Of a stretch of 64,000 bases of DNA, positions 52,079 to 61,635 are shown one piece after another (within the stretch, counting starts at the first letter, position 1; every line of letters starts with the position of its first letter). A program made the position numbers and the translations under genes. The notes beneath the pieces were generated by a model. That model had not been told where the DNA came from. It ran no database searches and worked only from the letters and a program-made list of their open reading frames with translations. The DNA comes from Lachnospiraceae bacterium (GTDB lineage: Bacteria; Bacillota; Clostridia; Lachnospirales; Lachnospiraceae), in contig JAFRSH010000052.1 of the NCBI GenBank assembly GCA_017427685.1, positions 186,001 to 250,000 of the forward strand, in the 5' to 3' direction.

Positions 52079-52954
52079 ATGATCAAATCTAAAAAATCAA
52101 AAGTGGGAGACTGGGTATTCATTATTATATGTGCCTTTGTTACACTTATCTGCGTTGTACCGATGCTTAACCTTTTGGCAAGATCACTTTCCGGTACATC
52201 GTATCTGATCAAGCATGAGGTTTACCTTATCCCCAAGGGACTGAATTTTGATTCATATGCTACAGTCCTTTCGGATTCCAAATACATTGTTTCGTTCTTC
52301 TGGACGGCAGGGCTTACGATTGTTTGCACATTCCTTTCGCTGTTTATGACAACGATCTGTGCGTATCCCCTGATCTACCAGGAGCTTCGCGGACGAGGGA
52401 TCATTAACATCCTTGTCACGATAACGATGTTCTTCAGTGCCGGTACGATCCCGAATTACCTGCTCATGAAGCAGCTCGGATTCCTCAATACACCGTTTGC
52501 GCTCATGATACCCAGTTGTCTTTCGGTATTTAACATGATCATCATGAGAAGCTTCTTCTACGGAATTCCCGATTCACTTCGTGAATCCGCAGAGATTGAC
52601 GGTGCGAGCCACATCAAGATCCTTTGGAAGATATACATTCCGCTTTCAAAGCCCGTGTTCGCAACACTTGCTCTTTTCTATGCTGTAGGTAGATGGAACG
52701 GTTACACCGATTCCCTTATGTATATCACCGTTGAACATTCGGAACTCTGGACACTTCAGCACCTGCTCTACAACATTATGCAGGCTATCCAGAGCGTTGA
52801 TACGGCGGCTCAGGAAGGCTTCTCGAAACCCGGCCTTTCCGAATCACTCAAATCCGCCATCGTTATGTTCTCGACGGTACCTATCCTGTGTATCTATCCC
52901 TGGTTGCAGAAGTACTTCATCCACGGTGTTACACTCGGTGCCGTTAAAGAATGA
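52079..52954 (+). CDS. ABC transporter permease, YtcP type (aldouronate uptake candidate)
   Basis: The 291-residue protein has about six membrane segments and the MalG-like EAA loop RESAEIDGASHIKILWKIYIP. LNLLARSLSGTSYLIKHEVYLIPKG after the first membrane segment is characteristic of YtcP/LplC permeases. AGGAGAG site. The binding protein gene follows 79 bp later. Confidence 0.92.
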   Translation: MIKSKKSKVGDWVFIIICAFVTLICVVPMLNLLARSLSGTSYLIKHEVYLIPKGLNFDSYATVLSDSKYIVSFFWTAGLTIVCTFLSLFMTTICAYPLIYQELRGRGIINILVTITMFFSAGTIPNYLLMKQLGFLNTPFALMIPSCLSVFNMIIMRSFFYGIPDSLRESAEIDGASHIKILWKIYIPLSKPVFATLALFYAVGRWNGYTDSLMYITVEHSELWTLQHLLYNIMQAIQSVDTAAQEGFSKPGLSESLKSAIVMFSTVPILCIYPWLQKYFIHGVTLGAVKE

Positions 52955-53033
52955 GTTACTACGGAATGATCGGTTTCTCACAGTGAGTTACCGTTAATTC
53001 ATACAAAAAACTTTAAAAGGGAGGTCCCAAAAA

Positions 53034-54833
53034 GTGAAAAAGTTATTAGCAATGATCCTTGTCCTTTGTATGGTCCTTTCTCTTGCAGCTTGCGGAAGCA
53101 GCAACACAGAAGAGAAGACTCCTGACACAACTCAGGCTGAGACAGAGAAGCAGCCCGAGGCTAAGAAGGACGACACAACAACACAGTCTTCCGGTTTAGG
53201 TGAAACACTTAAGCAGGCGGAAGAAGAGGAGAAAGTTGAAGAAGTTAAAGAAGTTGATGTTATCTCAGAGCTCACAGGCGGCGCTCTTGTTGATGGCAAG
53301 TTCCCCGAGACGGTTACTCTTAAAGTAGAGTGCTACGACCGTGACGGTGACACACCTGCCGGCGACAACATGTACACAGATTACATCAAGAAGCAGGCAC
53401 TCGAGAGATACAACATCGCTGTAGAGTACGTTCCTGTTCCCCGTTGGACAGAGGTTGACCAGCTCAACAACCTTCTTGCAGCACAGGAAGCTCCCGATGT
53501 TTGCTACACCTACGATTATGCTACAATCCAGGCATATACCGACATGGACGGTGTAAATGATCTCTCTCCTTATCTTACAGAAGAGTTCAAGCCCCTGTTC
53601 GCTAACCTTTGGAACTGGCTTGGTTCTGCAGGACTCCTTGCTCATAGAGATCCCGACACAGGCGCTATCAACGCTATCGAAGGTAAGCGTGCAGAGTTCT
53701 ACCGCACCGCTACATTCATCCGTCAGGATTGGCTTGACAAGCTCGGCCTTGCAAAACCCACAACTCAGGATGAGTTCGAGGCTTGCCTTGTAGCATTCAG
53801 AGACAACGCTGAGACACTTCTCGGTGCTGATGCAAGCAAGATGGTTCCCCTTTCACTTTCAACAGATGCAGGTTGGAGAGCAAGCACTCTTATCGAGTCT
53901 TACCTTGATCCTAACATCACAGACAAAGAGCTCTACATCAACGGTTTTGATGAGAGACATTACACACAGAACGGAACCAAGGACGCTATCAAGGTTCTCA
54001 ACAAGTGGTACAACATGGACCTTATCTGGAAGGATTTCGCACTCTATGCTGAAGGCGATGCTACAGAAGGCGATATGCAGAAGGCCGGCTATGTCGGAGC
54101 TATGATCTGCAACTACGATATTCCTTTCCGTGATGGTGAGAACAGCATCAACTACCAGCTTACACAGCTTGTAGGACCCGAAGCTAAGTTTGTTGCTATC
54201 GACACATTCAAGGATAAGAACGGCGGATACACCAAGTACGCTTACACAACAACAGGTTCCGATCGTAAGATCTTCATGCCTAAGACAAACACAAACGTAC
54301 TTGCAGGCTTCCTGTTCCTTAACATGATCACCGATCCCGAGATCATCAACTACCTCCAGCTCGGTGAGGAAGGCATCACATTCACTAAGAATGCTGACGG
54401 TTCCGTTAACACAATCGCTGCTGATGCTGATCACGTTGCAAACACGATCAACTCACAGTACAACATCGACTACACAATGACATGTAACGGACTTCACCTC
54501 CTTGATGAGGACGCTACTATCAAGTCGAAGGCTCTTTCCTACGCTAACGTAGATCCCGCTGATGTTGCTGAAGCAATGAGAGTTTCCTCTAACGATGCTA
54601 AGTTCGCACCCGTTGTTAACGTTGGTGTTATCGAGGCTGAGTCCGGACTTGGAAACACACTTTCAGACCTTCGTAACTCCGGTTACTGCAAGTCTATCGT
54701 TGCTTCCGAAGCAGACTTTGATTCGGTTTGGGACAGCTGCATGAACGAGTACCTTGCTGCAGGCGGACAGGCTATCATGGATGAGCGTGCTGAGGCATGG
54801 CAGAGAGTACTTGGCGACAAGACCATGTATTGA
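53034..54833 (+). CDS. Solute-binding lipoprotein, LplA type (aldouronate candidate)
   Basis: The 599-residue protein starts at GTG 53034 after AAAAGGGAGG. The signal peptide ends in SLAACG, so the Cys (about 21) is probably lipid-modified. An acidic linker (to about 75) precedes the binding domain (EVDQLNNLLAAQEAPDVCYTYDY, FIRQDWLDKLGLAKPTTQDEFEACL), which has LplA-type length and motifs. The gene order after GH67 suggests the ligand is a glucuronic-acid-substituted xylo-oligosaccharide. Confidence 0.9.
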   Translation: MKKLLAMILVLCMVLSLAACGSSNTEEKTPDTTQAETEKQPEAKKDDTTTQSSGLGETLKQAEEEEKVEEVKEVDVISELTGGALVDGKFPETVTLKVECYDRDGDTPAGDNMYTDYIKKQALERYNIAVEYVPVPRWTEVDQLNNLLAAQEAPDVCYTYDYATIQAYTDMDGVNDLSPYLTEEFKPLFANLWNWLGSAGLLAHRDPDTGAINAIEGKRAEFYRTATFIRQDWLDKLGLAKPTTQDEFEACLVAFRDNAETLLGADASKMVPLSLSTDAGWRASTLIESYLDPNITDKELYINGFDERHYTQNGTKDAIKVLNKWYNMDLIWKDFALYAEGDATEGDMQKAGYVGAMICNYDIPFRDGENSINYQLTQLVGPEAKFVAIDTFKDKNGGYTKYAYTTTGSDRKIFMPKTNTNVLAGFLFLNMITDPEIINYLQLGEEGITFTKNADGSVNTIAADADHVANTINSQYNIDYTMTCNGLHLLDEDATIKSKALSYANVDPADVAEAMRVSSNDAKFAPVVNVGVIEAESGLGNTLSDLRNSGYCKSIVASEADFDSVWDSCMNEYLAAGGQAIMDERAEAWQRVLGDKTMY

Positions 54834-54869
54834 TAATCTTACTGCTACAGTTTTTCATAGTACCAAACT

Positions 54870-54908
54870 CAGGAAGGATTACGTCGCTGCGTAATCCTTC
54901 CTGCTTTA
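54870..54908 (+). terminator. Terminator after the LplA-type gene
   Basis: CAGGAAGGATTACG (54870-54883) pairs perfectly with CGTAATCCTTCCTG (54890-54903), then CTTTATA. Confidence 0.8.
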
Positions 54909-55062
54909 TAAACTATAAGCGGAGGACAATAACCTCATTCGTTTTCAGAATCTAATTAAACCATTAATTCATTTATCATATATTCAGAACAATAGTTGTA
55001 TTAATTTTCATTCATCTTGACTTTATGTTACCTAACACTTTTAACCGTATACATTGTGAATA

Positions 55063-55201
55063 GGCTCGTACGTGCCCATATAACACTTCCGGACAAATCC
55101 GCAACGTCGGTACTTAGCAACCGTTTTTGGGTTGCTTAGTACCGCTACGTGAGGACTTAGCGAGAGCGTGTCCGGAAGTATTATATGTGGCAGTACGAGC
55201 C
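55063..55201. repeat. Long palindromic element A (139 bp)
   Basis: The outer arms pair from GGCTCGTAC to GTACGAGCC and on through TTCCGGACA/TGTCCGGAA; an inner stem GGTACTTAGCAACC/GGTTGCTTAGTACC (about 55109-55143) closes on a T-rich loop. The right end runs into CCGTATTTGG, also seen at elements C and D near 61.6 kb. The arms continue as AATA/TATT with one bulged base. Confidence 0.8.
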
Positions 55202-55255
55202 GTATTTGGATATATAACGCACTTTAAACTTATGCTTTATATGACTTGTAATCGC

Positions 55256-55284
55256 TTTACATTAGAGCATCCCTGTGATAAAAT
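55256..55284 (+). promoter_or_regulatory. sigmaA-type promoter of nifJ
   Basis: TTTACA (55256-55261), 17-base spacer, TAAAAT (55279-55284), 51 bases before the start. Confidence 0.75.
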
Positions 55285-55334
55285 CAATCCAAATGGGTTT
55301 TAAATAGATTTCCCAGAAAATTAGGAGGTTATAT

Positions 55335-58300
55335 ATGTCCAGAGCTAAACAATCCATGGATGGAAATACAGCTGCAGCTCATGTCGCATACGCATTTACC
55401 GATGTAGCAGCTATATATCCCATCACACCTTCGAGCCCCATGGCAGACAGTGTTGACCAGTGGTCGGCTTCGAAGCAGAAGAACATCTTCGGTAACCAGG
55501 TTAAGGTTGTCGAGATGCAGTCAGAGGCAGGTGCTGCAGGTGCAGTTCACGGTTCACTCGCTGCAGGTGCTATCACCACAACATTTACAGCTTCTCAGGG
55601 ATTACTTCTTATGATCCCTAACATGTACAAGATCGCTGCCGAGCAGCTTCCCTGCGTATTTGATGTTTCGGCACGTACAGTTGCTACCCAGTCTCTTAAC
55701 ATCTTCGGTGATCACAGTGATGTTTATGCTTGCCGTCAGACAGGTTTCGCTATGCTTGCCGAGACAAATCCTCAGGAAGTTATGGACTTAAGCCCTGTTG
55801 CTCATCTTGCAGCTATCTCGGGCAAGGTTCCTTTTCTTAACTTCTTTGATGGTTTCCGTACATCTCACGAGATTCAGAAGATCGAGAAGTGGGACTACGA
55901 AGATCTCAAGGAAATGTGCGATATGGATGCAGTTAAGGCATTCAGAGAGCATGCGCTCAATCCTGAGAAGCCTGCTATGCGTGGTTCTCATGAGAACGGC
56001 GACGTATTCTTCCAGCACAGAGAGGCTTGCAACACCGTTTACGATGAACTCCCCGCAGTTGTTGAGAAGTACATGAAGAAGATCAACGACAAGCTCGGAA
56101 CGGATTATGACCTCTTTAACTACTACGGAGCAAAGGATGCTGACCGCGTGATCATCGCTATGGGTTCCATCTGTGATGTTTGCGAGGAAGTTATCGATTA
56201 CCTTACAGCTAAGGGTGAGAAGGTCGGCCTCGTTAAGGTTCGTCTTTACAGACCTTTCGTTTCCGCTAAGCTCATCGCAGCTATCCCTGCTACAGCCAAG
56301 AAGATCGCTGTACTTGACAGAACAAAAGAGCCCGGTTCACTCGGCGAGCCTCTTTACCTTGATGTTGCAGCTGCTCTTCGTGAGGCAGGCAAGAACGACA
56401 TCATCCTTACAGGCGGTCGTTACGGACTCGGTTCGAAGGATACTCCTCCTTCGTCTGTATTTGCTATTTACAAAGAGCTTGAGAAGAGCACTCCCAAGGC
56501 TCGTTTCACGATCGGTATCGTTGATGATGTAACCGGTCTTTCACTTCCCGAAGTTAAGCCCGCACCTATCACATCAGCTGCTGGTACAGTTGAGTGTAAG
56601 TTCTGGGGTATCGGTGGTGACGGTACAGTCGGAGCCAACAAGGATTCGACAAAGATCATCGGCGACCACACCGACAAATATATCCAGGCATACTTCCAGT
56701 ATGACTCCAAGAAGACAGGCGGTATCACCATTTCTCACCTCAGATTCGGTGACAAGCCTATCAAGAGCCCTTACTACATCAACCAGGCAGATCTCGTTGC
56801 ATGTCATCAGCAGTCCTACATCATCAAAGGCTACAAGATGGTTCAGGATGTTAAGCCCGGCGGAATCTTCCTTATCAACTGCCAGTGGAGTGATGAGGAA
56901 CTCAGCCAGCACCTCAATGCAGAGGCTAAGAAGTACATCGCTGCCAACAACATCAAGGTCTACACAGTAGACGCAGTTGATATCGCAGGCAAGATCGGTC
57001 TCGGAAAGCGTACATCAACCGTTCTTCAGTCAGCATTCTTCACACTTGCTAAGGTTCTTCCCGCAGACGAAGCAATCGCTTACATGAAGGAGAAGGTTGT
57101 TGCTAAGTTCTCCAAGAAGGGTCAGGAAGTCGTTGACATGAACTGCAAGGCTATCGATGCAGGTAAGGACGCACTTCACCTTGTAACAATTCCTGCTGAT
57201 TGGGCTAACCCCGCAGCTGATCCCGCACCCAAGAAGCTTACCGGTCGTCCCGAGACAGTAGCAATGGTAGAGAAGCTCATGAACCCCATCGCTCTTATGG
57301 ACGGCGACAGCCTCCCTGTTTCTGCATTCAAGGATATCGCAGACGGTCAGTTCGAGATCGGTGCAGCAGCATACGAGAAGCGTGGAACAGCAGTTATGGT
57401 TCCCGAGTGGGATCCCGAGAAGTGTATCCAGTGTAACAACTGTGCATTTGTCTGCTCACATGCTACGATCCGTCCTTACATGCTTTCAGAGGATGAGGTT
57501 AAGGCAGCTCCTTCGCAGATCAAGCTTGCTGATACAAAGCCTAAGGCTTCACAGTACAAGTTCACAATGAGCATTTCGCCCCTCGATTGTATGGGTTGCG
57601 GCGAGTGCGTAACAGTTTGTCCCGACAAGGTACAGGCTATCAAGATGGTTCCTCAGGAGACACAGAGCGAGCAGCAGCCTGTATTTGATTATCTCGTTGC
57701 TAACGTTGGCCGCAAGGCTGAGGCTCCTGCAGAGAACACAGTTAAGGGCTCGCAGTTCAATCAGCCCCTCCTTGAGTTCTCGGGCTCATGCGCAGGCTGT
57801 GCAGAGACAAGCTATGCAAGACTCATCACTCAGCTCTTCGGCGAGCAGATGTACATCTCGAACGCAACAGGTTGTTCATCAATCTGGGGTGGTCCCGCAG
57901 CTACATCGCCCTTCACAGTTAACAAGGATTCGCTTCGCGGACCCGCTTGGGCTAACTCCCTCTTCGAGGACAACGCAGAGCACGGCTTCGGTATGTACCT
58001 CGGCCAGAAGGTTCTTCGTGACCAGGCTATCGCTAAGCTCGATGAGATCGCAGCTTCCGATAAGGCTTCCGCAGAGCTTAAGGGCGCTATCGCTAAGTTC
58101 CTTGAGACCAAGGACAGCACAAAGGAGAATCCCGCAGCAGCAGCTGCTCTTGTAGCAGAGCTTGAGAAGGCTGCAGCAGCAGGTTGCGACGCAAGCAAGG
58201 CTGTACTTGAGAAGAAGCAGTACTTAAGCAAGAAGTCCGTTTGGATCCTCGGTGGTGACGGATGGGCATACGATATCGGATTCGGTGGTCTCGATCACGT

Positions 58301-58886
58301 ACTTGCATCCGGTGAGAATGTCAACGTCATGGTATTCGATACAGAGATGTACTCCAACACCGGTGGACAGGCTTCCAAGGCTTCCAATATCGGTGAGGTT
58401 TGCCAGTTCGCTGCAGCAGGTAAGGAGATCGGCAAGAAGTCTCTCGCTGAGATCGCTATGAGCTACGGTTACGTTTATGTAGCACAGATCGCACTCGGTG
58501 CTAACCCTGCTCAGGCTGTTAAGGTTCTTACAGAGGCTGAGGCTTACAACGGACCTTCACTTATCATCGGTTACGCTCCTTGCGAGCTTCACGGTGTTAA
58601 GGGCGGCATGAACCACTGCCAGGATGAGATGAAGAAGGCTGTAGCTGCAGGCTACTGGAACCTCTTCTCATACAACCCCGCTCTTAAGGCTGAGGGCAAG
58701 AATCCCTTCACCCTTACCTCTAAGGACGGCGACGGAACATATCAGGACTTCCTTAACAATGAGACACGTTACACATCACTTAAGGTTAAGTTCCCTGAGA
58801 GAGCAGAGAAGCTCTTCAGTGAGTCCGAGAAGGCTGCTAAGGCTCGTTACGAGCACTTACAGAGACTTGTTGAACTCTACAAATAA
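55335..58886 (+). CDS. nifJ: Pyruvate:ferredoxin (flavodoxin) oxidoreductase
   Basis: The 1183-residue single-chain enzyme oxidises pyruvate and CoA to acetyl-CoA and CO2 and reduces ferredoxin. AYAFTDVAAIYPITPSSPMA and the SQSEAGAAGAVHGSLAAGA-like stretch begin the first domain. Two ferredoxin-type clusters, CIQCNNCAFVC (about 697) and CMGCGECVTVC (about 752), follow; then GSCAGCAETSYARL, the TPP segment GDGWAYDIGFGGLDHV and DTEMYSNTGGQASK. The length is usual for the family. AGGAGG site; own promoter. Confidence 0.97.
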   Translation: MSRAKQSMDGNTAAAHVAYAFTDVAAIYPITPSSPMADSVDQWSASKQKNIFGNQVKVVEMQSEAGAAGAVHGSLAAGAITTTFTASQGLLLMIPNMYKIAAEQLPCVFDVSARTVATQSLNIFGDHSDVYACRQTGFAMLAETNPQEVMDLSPVAHLAAISGKVPFLNFFDGFRTSHEIQKIEKWDYEDLKEMCDMDAVKAFREHALNPEKPAMRGSHENGDVFFQHREACNTVYDELPAVVEKYMKKINDKLGTDYDLFNYYGAKDADRVIIAMGSICDVCEEVIDYLTAKGEKVGLVKVRLYRPFVSAKLIAAIPATAKKIAVLDRTKEPGSLGEPLYLDVAAALREAGKNDIILTGGRYGLGSKDTPPSSVFAIYKELEKSTPKARFTIGIVDDVTGLSLPEVKPAPITSAAGTVECKFWGIGGDGTVGANKDSTKIIGDHTDKYIQAYFQYDSKKTGGITISHLRFGDKPIKSPYYINQADLVACHQQSYIIKGYKMVQDVKPGGIFLINCQWSDEELSQHLNAEAKKYIAANNIKVYTVDAVDIAGKIGLGKRTSTVLQSAFFTLAKVLPADEAIAYMKEKVVAKFSKKGQEVVDMNCKAIDAGKDALHLVTIPADWANPAADPAPKKLTGRPETVAMVEKLMNPIALMDGDSLPVSAFKDIADGQFEIGAAAYEKRGTAVMVPEWDPEKCIQCNNCAFVCSHATIRPYMLSEDEVKAAPSQIKLADTKPKASQYKFTMSISPLDCMGCGECVTVCPDKVQAIKMVPQETQSEQQPVFDYLVANVGRKAEAPAENTVKGSQFNQPLLEFSGSCAGCAETSYARLITQLFGEQMYISNATGCSSIWGGPAATSPFTVNKDSLRGPAWANSLFEDNAEHGFGMYLGQKVLRDQAIAKLDEIAASDKASAELKGAIAKFLETKDSTKENPAAAAALVAELEKAAAAGCDASKAVLEKKQYLSKKSVWILGGDGWAYDIGFGGLDHVLASGENVNVMVFDTEMYSNTGGQASKASNIGEVCQFAAAGKEIGKKSLAEIAMSYGYVYVAQIALGANPAQAVKVLTEAEAYNGPSLIIGYAPCELHGVKGGMNHCQDEMKKAVAAGYWNLFSYNPALKAEGKNPFTLTSKDGDGTYQDFLNNETRYTSLKVKFPERAEKLFSESEKAAKARYEHLQRLVELYK

Positions 58887-58917
58887 TTCGTTGATAATTC
58901 AGTGAATATGGTACTTG

Positions 58918-58946
58918 TCCCCGGGAGGCTAATAACCGCCCGGGGA
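58918..58946 (+). terminator. Hairpin after nifJ
   Basis: TCCCCGGG (58918-58925) pairs with CCCGGGGA (58939-58946). The tail is poor in T, so termination may be partial. Confidence 0.55.
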
Positions 58947-59041
58947 TATGGTATTGTTGCTCTACAATGTTTTAAGAGCAATATCATGGGCAGTTCTTTT
59001 CCCTTGTCGATTTAAAAAAGTCAGGAAGCGAAGAGAGATAT

Positions 59042-60763
59042 ATGGCAGATATTACTTGCAAGAATTGCGGAACAGTCATCAACATAATGAAAGCACAGAA
59101 GGGCGTGGTCATCTGTCCGAACTGCGAGATCGAGAACGATTGCAGCGAACAGATCTATGAGCATGCGTCCTCACTTATGGCTTCTGCCGGCAACGAGGTT
59201 TCATACAAAGCTGCGGCTGAGGCTTTTTCTCGTATTGAGGGCTACAAAGATGCCGACATTTATCGTGACAATTGTCTCGAGCAGGCATCTGTATGCTTTA
59301 AGGATGCTACATTCCTTCGTGCCAAGACCGAAATGATGAAAGGCGATCGTGCGGGTTTGTCTTTTGCATGTCATCTGCTTGAATCCATCAGCGGTTGGAA
59401 GGATGCCGACGAACAGCTCGGTATCTGCAAGATGAGACTTGAAGCACTTGCCGGTAAAGGTCATGACGGATCGGCCGACAATATCTACAGTCCCACAAAC
59501 AAAGGCTTCATTAAGAAAGACAGAAGATCGGGAGACGGTATCCATACCAGAGTCAAGAATTCATCGGACAATCCCGCTCCCGCAGAGTCTGATGTATCAC
59601 AGACTCCGGTCGATATAAAAGAAAAGCCTTCCAAGAAAAAGAAGAAGGCTGCTAAACCGGTTACATCAAAGAACAAAAAACTGAATACGATAATAATCGC
59701 TTCGTGTATCGGTCTGGCTTTGGTCGGAGCACTTGTTGCCGTGTATTTTATGGTCATCACTCCCATGCTCAGATATGATGATGCCATGGAACTCATTAAT
59801 AACGGTAACTACGCCGACGGTTACGCAATCCTCACCGAACTCGGGCGTGACGAAGAGATAAATGATAACAAGAGACAGAGAGCACAGGCTCATCTTGAAA
59901 AAGAAGAGTTTGATAACGCTTATGTGCTTCTCGGTGAAGTAGGCGACTTCGAGAAAGCAAATAAGAGCATTCTCGAAAGAGTTTCCGCACTTGTTGCGGA
60001 AGAGAAGCATTCTGAAGCTGTAGCGCTTGTCGGTAAATATTCCTTCGAAGGTTTTGACGACTTGAGACTCGAGAAAGCCACTTCTCTTATCAGCGACGGA
60101 GATTACGACGAAGCTTATATCCTTTTGTCCGGATCAGATTCACCCGCATTTAAGGAAAAGCGCAATTATATCAAGAACGTATCCCCGACACTCAGATTCC
60201 TCAACAAGAAGAAGGGTGATATCGTAACATTCGGTGAGCTTGATATCGACGGCAATACCGAGAACGGTTCGGAAGCCCTTGAATGGAAGATCATTGATGA
60301 GGACAATAGTTCTTATCTTGTCCTTTGCGAGAGCTTTATCGATGCACTTGCTTTTGACGGTGCAGCTGTCGGAGCTACATGGACCAGATCCCTTATCAGA
60401 AAGGTTATCAACCTTTCGTACTTCGAGAGAGCATTCTCAGCCAAGGAGAAGGAAGTTATCATCGAGAAGAACGTTGCCGCTGATCCGAATCCCTCTTACG
60501 AGACAGATCCCGGAACTGACAGTACCAGCCTGTTCTTTATCCTGAGCTGTAATGAAGTGAACAGATTGCTTCCGGATCAGAATTCGAGGAAAGTCGTGAA
60601 CGCAAGCTCTGAGCTTGCAACACGTAATTGGTGGTTGCGTACACCCGGTGCGCAGAACGGCAATATCACATTTGTTGACGAGGAAGGGAAGATCAACCTC
60701 GAAGGCGCTCCCGCTAATTTGATCTTCAACGTAAGACCTGCAATGTGGGTCAAAAAGATTTAA
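59042..60763 (+). CDS. Zinc-ribbon, single-pass membrane protein with DUF6273-like C-terminus
   Basis: The 573-residue protein begins with a zinc ribbon (CKNC at 6-9, CPNC near 25-28), then helical TPR-like repeats (AAEAFSRIEGYKDAD; CHLLESISGWKDADEQL), a Lys-rich stretch, and one membrane segment (about 215-240). Outside it has more TPR-like repeats (DDAMELINNGNYADGYAIL) and a C-terminal domain (about 380-573) with WKIIDEDNSSYLVLCES, NWWLRTPG and FNVRPAMWV, as in DUF6273. Function unknown; a sensor or scaffold linking the two sides of the membrane is possible. Confidence 0.75.
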   Translation: MADITCKNCGTVINIMKAQKGVVICPNCEIENDCSEQIYEHASSLMASAGNEVSYKAAAEAFSRIEGYKDADIYRDNCLEQASVCFKDATFLRAKTEMMKGDRAGLSFACHLLESISGWKDADEQLGICKMRLEALAGKGHDGSADNIYSPTNKGFIKKDRRSGDGIHTRVKNSSDNPAPAESDVSQTPVDIKEKPSKKKKKAAKPVTSKNKKLNTIIIASCIGLALVGALVAVYFMVITPMLRYDDAMELINNGNYADGYAILTELGRDEEINDNKRQRAQAHLEKEEFDNAYVLLGEVGDFEKANKSILERVSALVAEEKHSEAVALVGKYSFEGFDDLRLEKATSLISDGDYDEAYILLSGSDSPAFKEKRNYIKNVSPTLRFLNKKKGDIVTFGELDIDGNTENGSEALEWKIIDEDNSSYLVLCESFIDALAFDGAAVGATWTRSLIRKVINLSYFERAFSAKEKEVIIEKNVAADPNPSYETDPGTDSTSLFFILSCNEVNRLLPDQNSRKVVNASSELATRNWWLRTPGAQNGNITFVDEEGKINLEGAPANLIFNVRPAMWVKKI

Positions 60764-60779
60764 GAAATGAGCAGTATTT

Positions 60780-61391
60780 ATGATCGGAATAATGAGACAC
60801 GGTAAGACCGACTGGAACATCGTACACAAGATCCAGGGTCGTACCGATATACCCCTTAACGAAGAAGGAATAAATTCCGCAAGGGAAGCACGTGACAATG
60901 TTCTTGCCTGCAATTTTGACATCTGCTATGTTTCACCCCTTATCAGAGCGAGACAGACAGCACAGATCGTAACGGAAGGCTCCGGAATCGAATGCGTGGT
61001 CGATGACAGACTAAAGGAACTCGGATTTGGTGATTACGAAGGAATGGAAGGTGTCTACGGCAAGCCGGATCACCCTCTTTACAAGTTCTTCTTCGATACG
61101 GAGCACTACGAAGCAACCGGCGGAGCCGAATCTATCGAATGTCTGATGAAGCGCGTAGAAAGCTTCTGTGACGACGTATTAAACGAATTGATGGAAGAGG
61201 GGAAGAACGTACTGATCGTAGCGCATGGGGCGCTAAACGCAGCGCTGATAACGTTTCTGATGAAGAATCCGATCAAGGATTTCTGGGCATACGGACAGTC
61301 GAATTGCAGTATCTTTAAGTACTATCCTGAAGATATGCAAAGAACTATGACAGATAATACAGCTACGTATATCAGAAAAAAAGAGGCATAA
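60780..61391 (+). CDS. Histidine phosphatase (phosphoglycerate mutase family)
   Basis: The 203-residue enzyme has the MRHGKTDWN catalytic motif with the phospho-His near residue 7, the second Arg in SPLIRARQTA, the acid Glu in ELGFGDYEGM and the second His in VLIVAHGALN. It is a cytoplasmic phosphatase of unknown substrate, related to CobC/GpmB-type proteins. It lies 16 bp after the zinc-ribbon protein, probably in the same transcript. Its ribosome site is weak. Confidence 0.9.
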   Translation: MIGIMRHGKTDWNIVHKIQGRTDIPLNEEGINSAREARDNVLACNFDICYVSPLIRARQTAQIVTEGSGIECVVDDRLKELGFGDYEGMEGVYGKPDHPLYKFFFDTEHYEATGGAESIECLMKRVESFCDDVLNELMEEGKNVLIVAHGALNAALITFLMKNPIKDFWAYGQSNCSIFKYYPEDMQRTMTDNTATYIRKKEA

Positions 61392-61423
61392 TTCTATCAG
61401 GAGTACATTAATACACATTGGTA

Positions 61424-61514
61424 CATACGGATCCTCCTGTCACGTATGTCTTTCCAAAAACCGCTTACGCGTTTATTGTTTTTGGAAAGATATACGGACG
61501 CGGAGGATCCTATG
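61424..61514. repeat. Palindromic element B (about 91 bp)
   Basis: The arms pair GGATCCTCC with a matching GGAGGATCC at the right end, then continue through CGTAT/ATACG and TCTTTCCAAAAAC/GTTTTTGGAAAGA toward the centre. The outer CATA/TATG pair has one bulged C. Layout and inner GTTTTTGG match elements A and C. Confidence 0.8.
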
Positions 61515-61519
61515 AGATA

Positions 61520-61604
61520 GGGGTTCCGCGCCAGCCTATTACTCCAAAAACAATTAACGCGTTTTAACGCGGTTTTTGGGGTAATACGGCTAGGCAGGAA
61601 CCCC
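61520..61604. repeat. Palindromic element C (about 85 bp)
   Basis: GGGGTTCC pairs with GGAACCCC; inner pairings are AGCC/GGCT, TATTAC/GTAATA, CCAAAAAC/GTTTTTGG and AACGCG/CGCGTT-like. CGTATTTGG follows the right end. Confidence 0.8.
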
Positions 61605-61635
61605 GTATTTGGAATTATTACTTGGAAATAGTTTT

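Larger units (their letters stand above)
54834..55334. other. 501-bp intergenic region before nifJ
   Basis: It contains the terminator at 54870, an AT-rich unremarkable stretch (about 54910-55050), the long palindromic element at 55063-55201 and the nifJ promoter at 55256. I see no gene in it. Confidence 0.6.
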
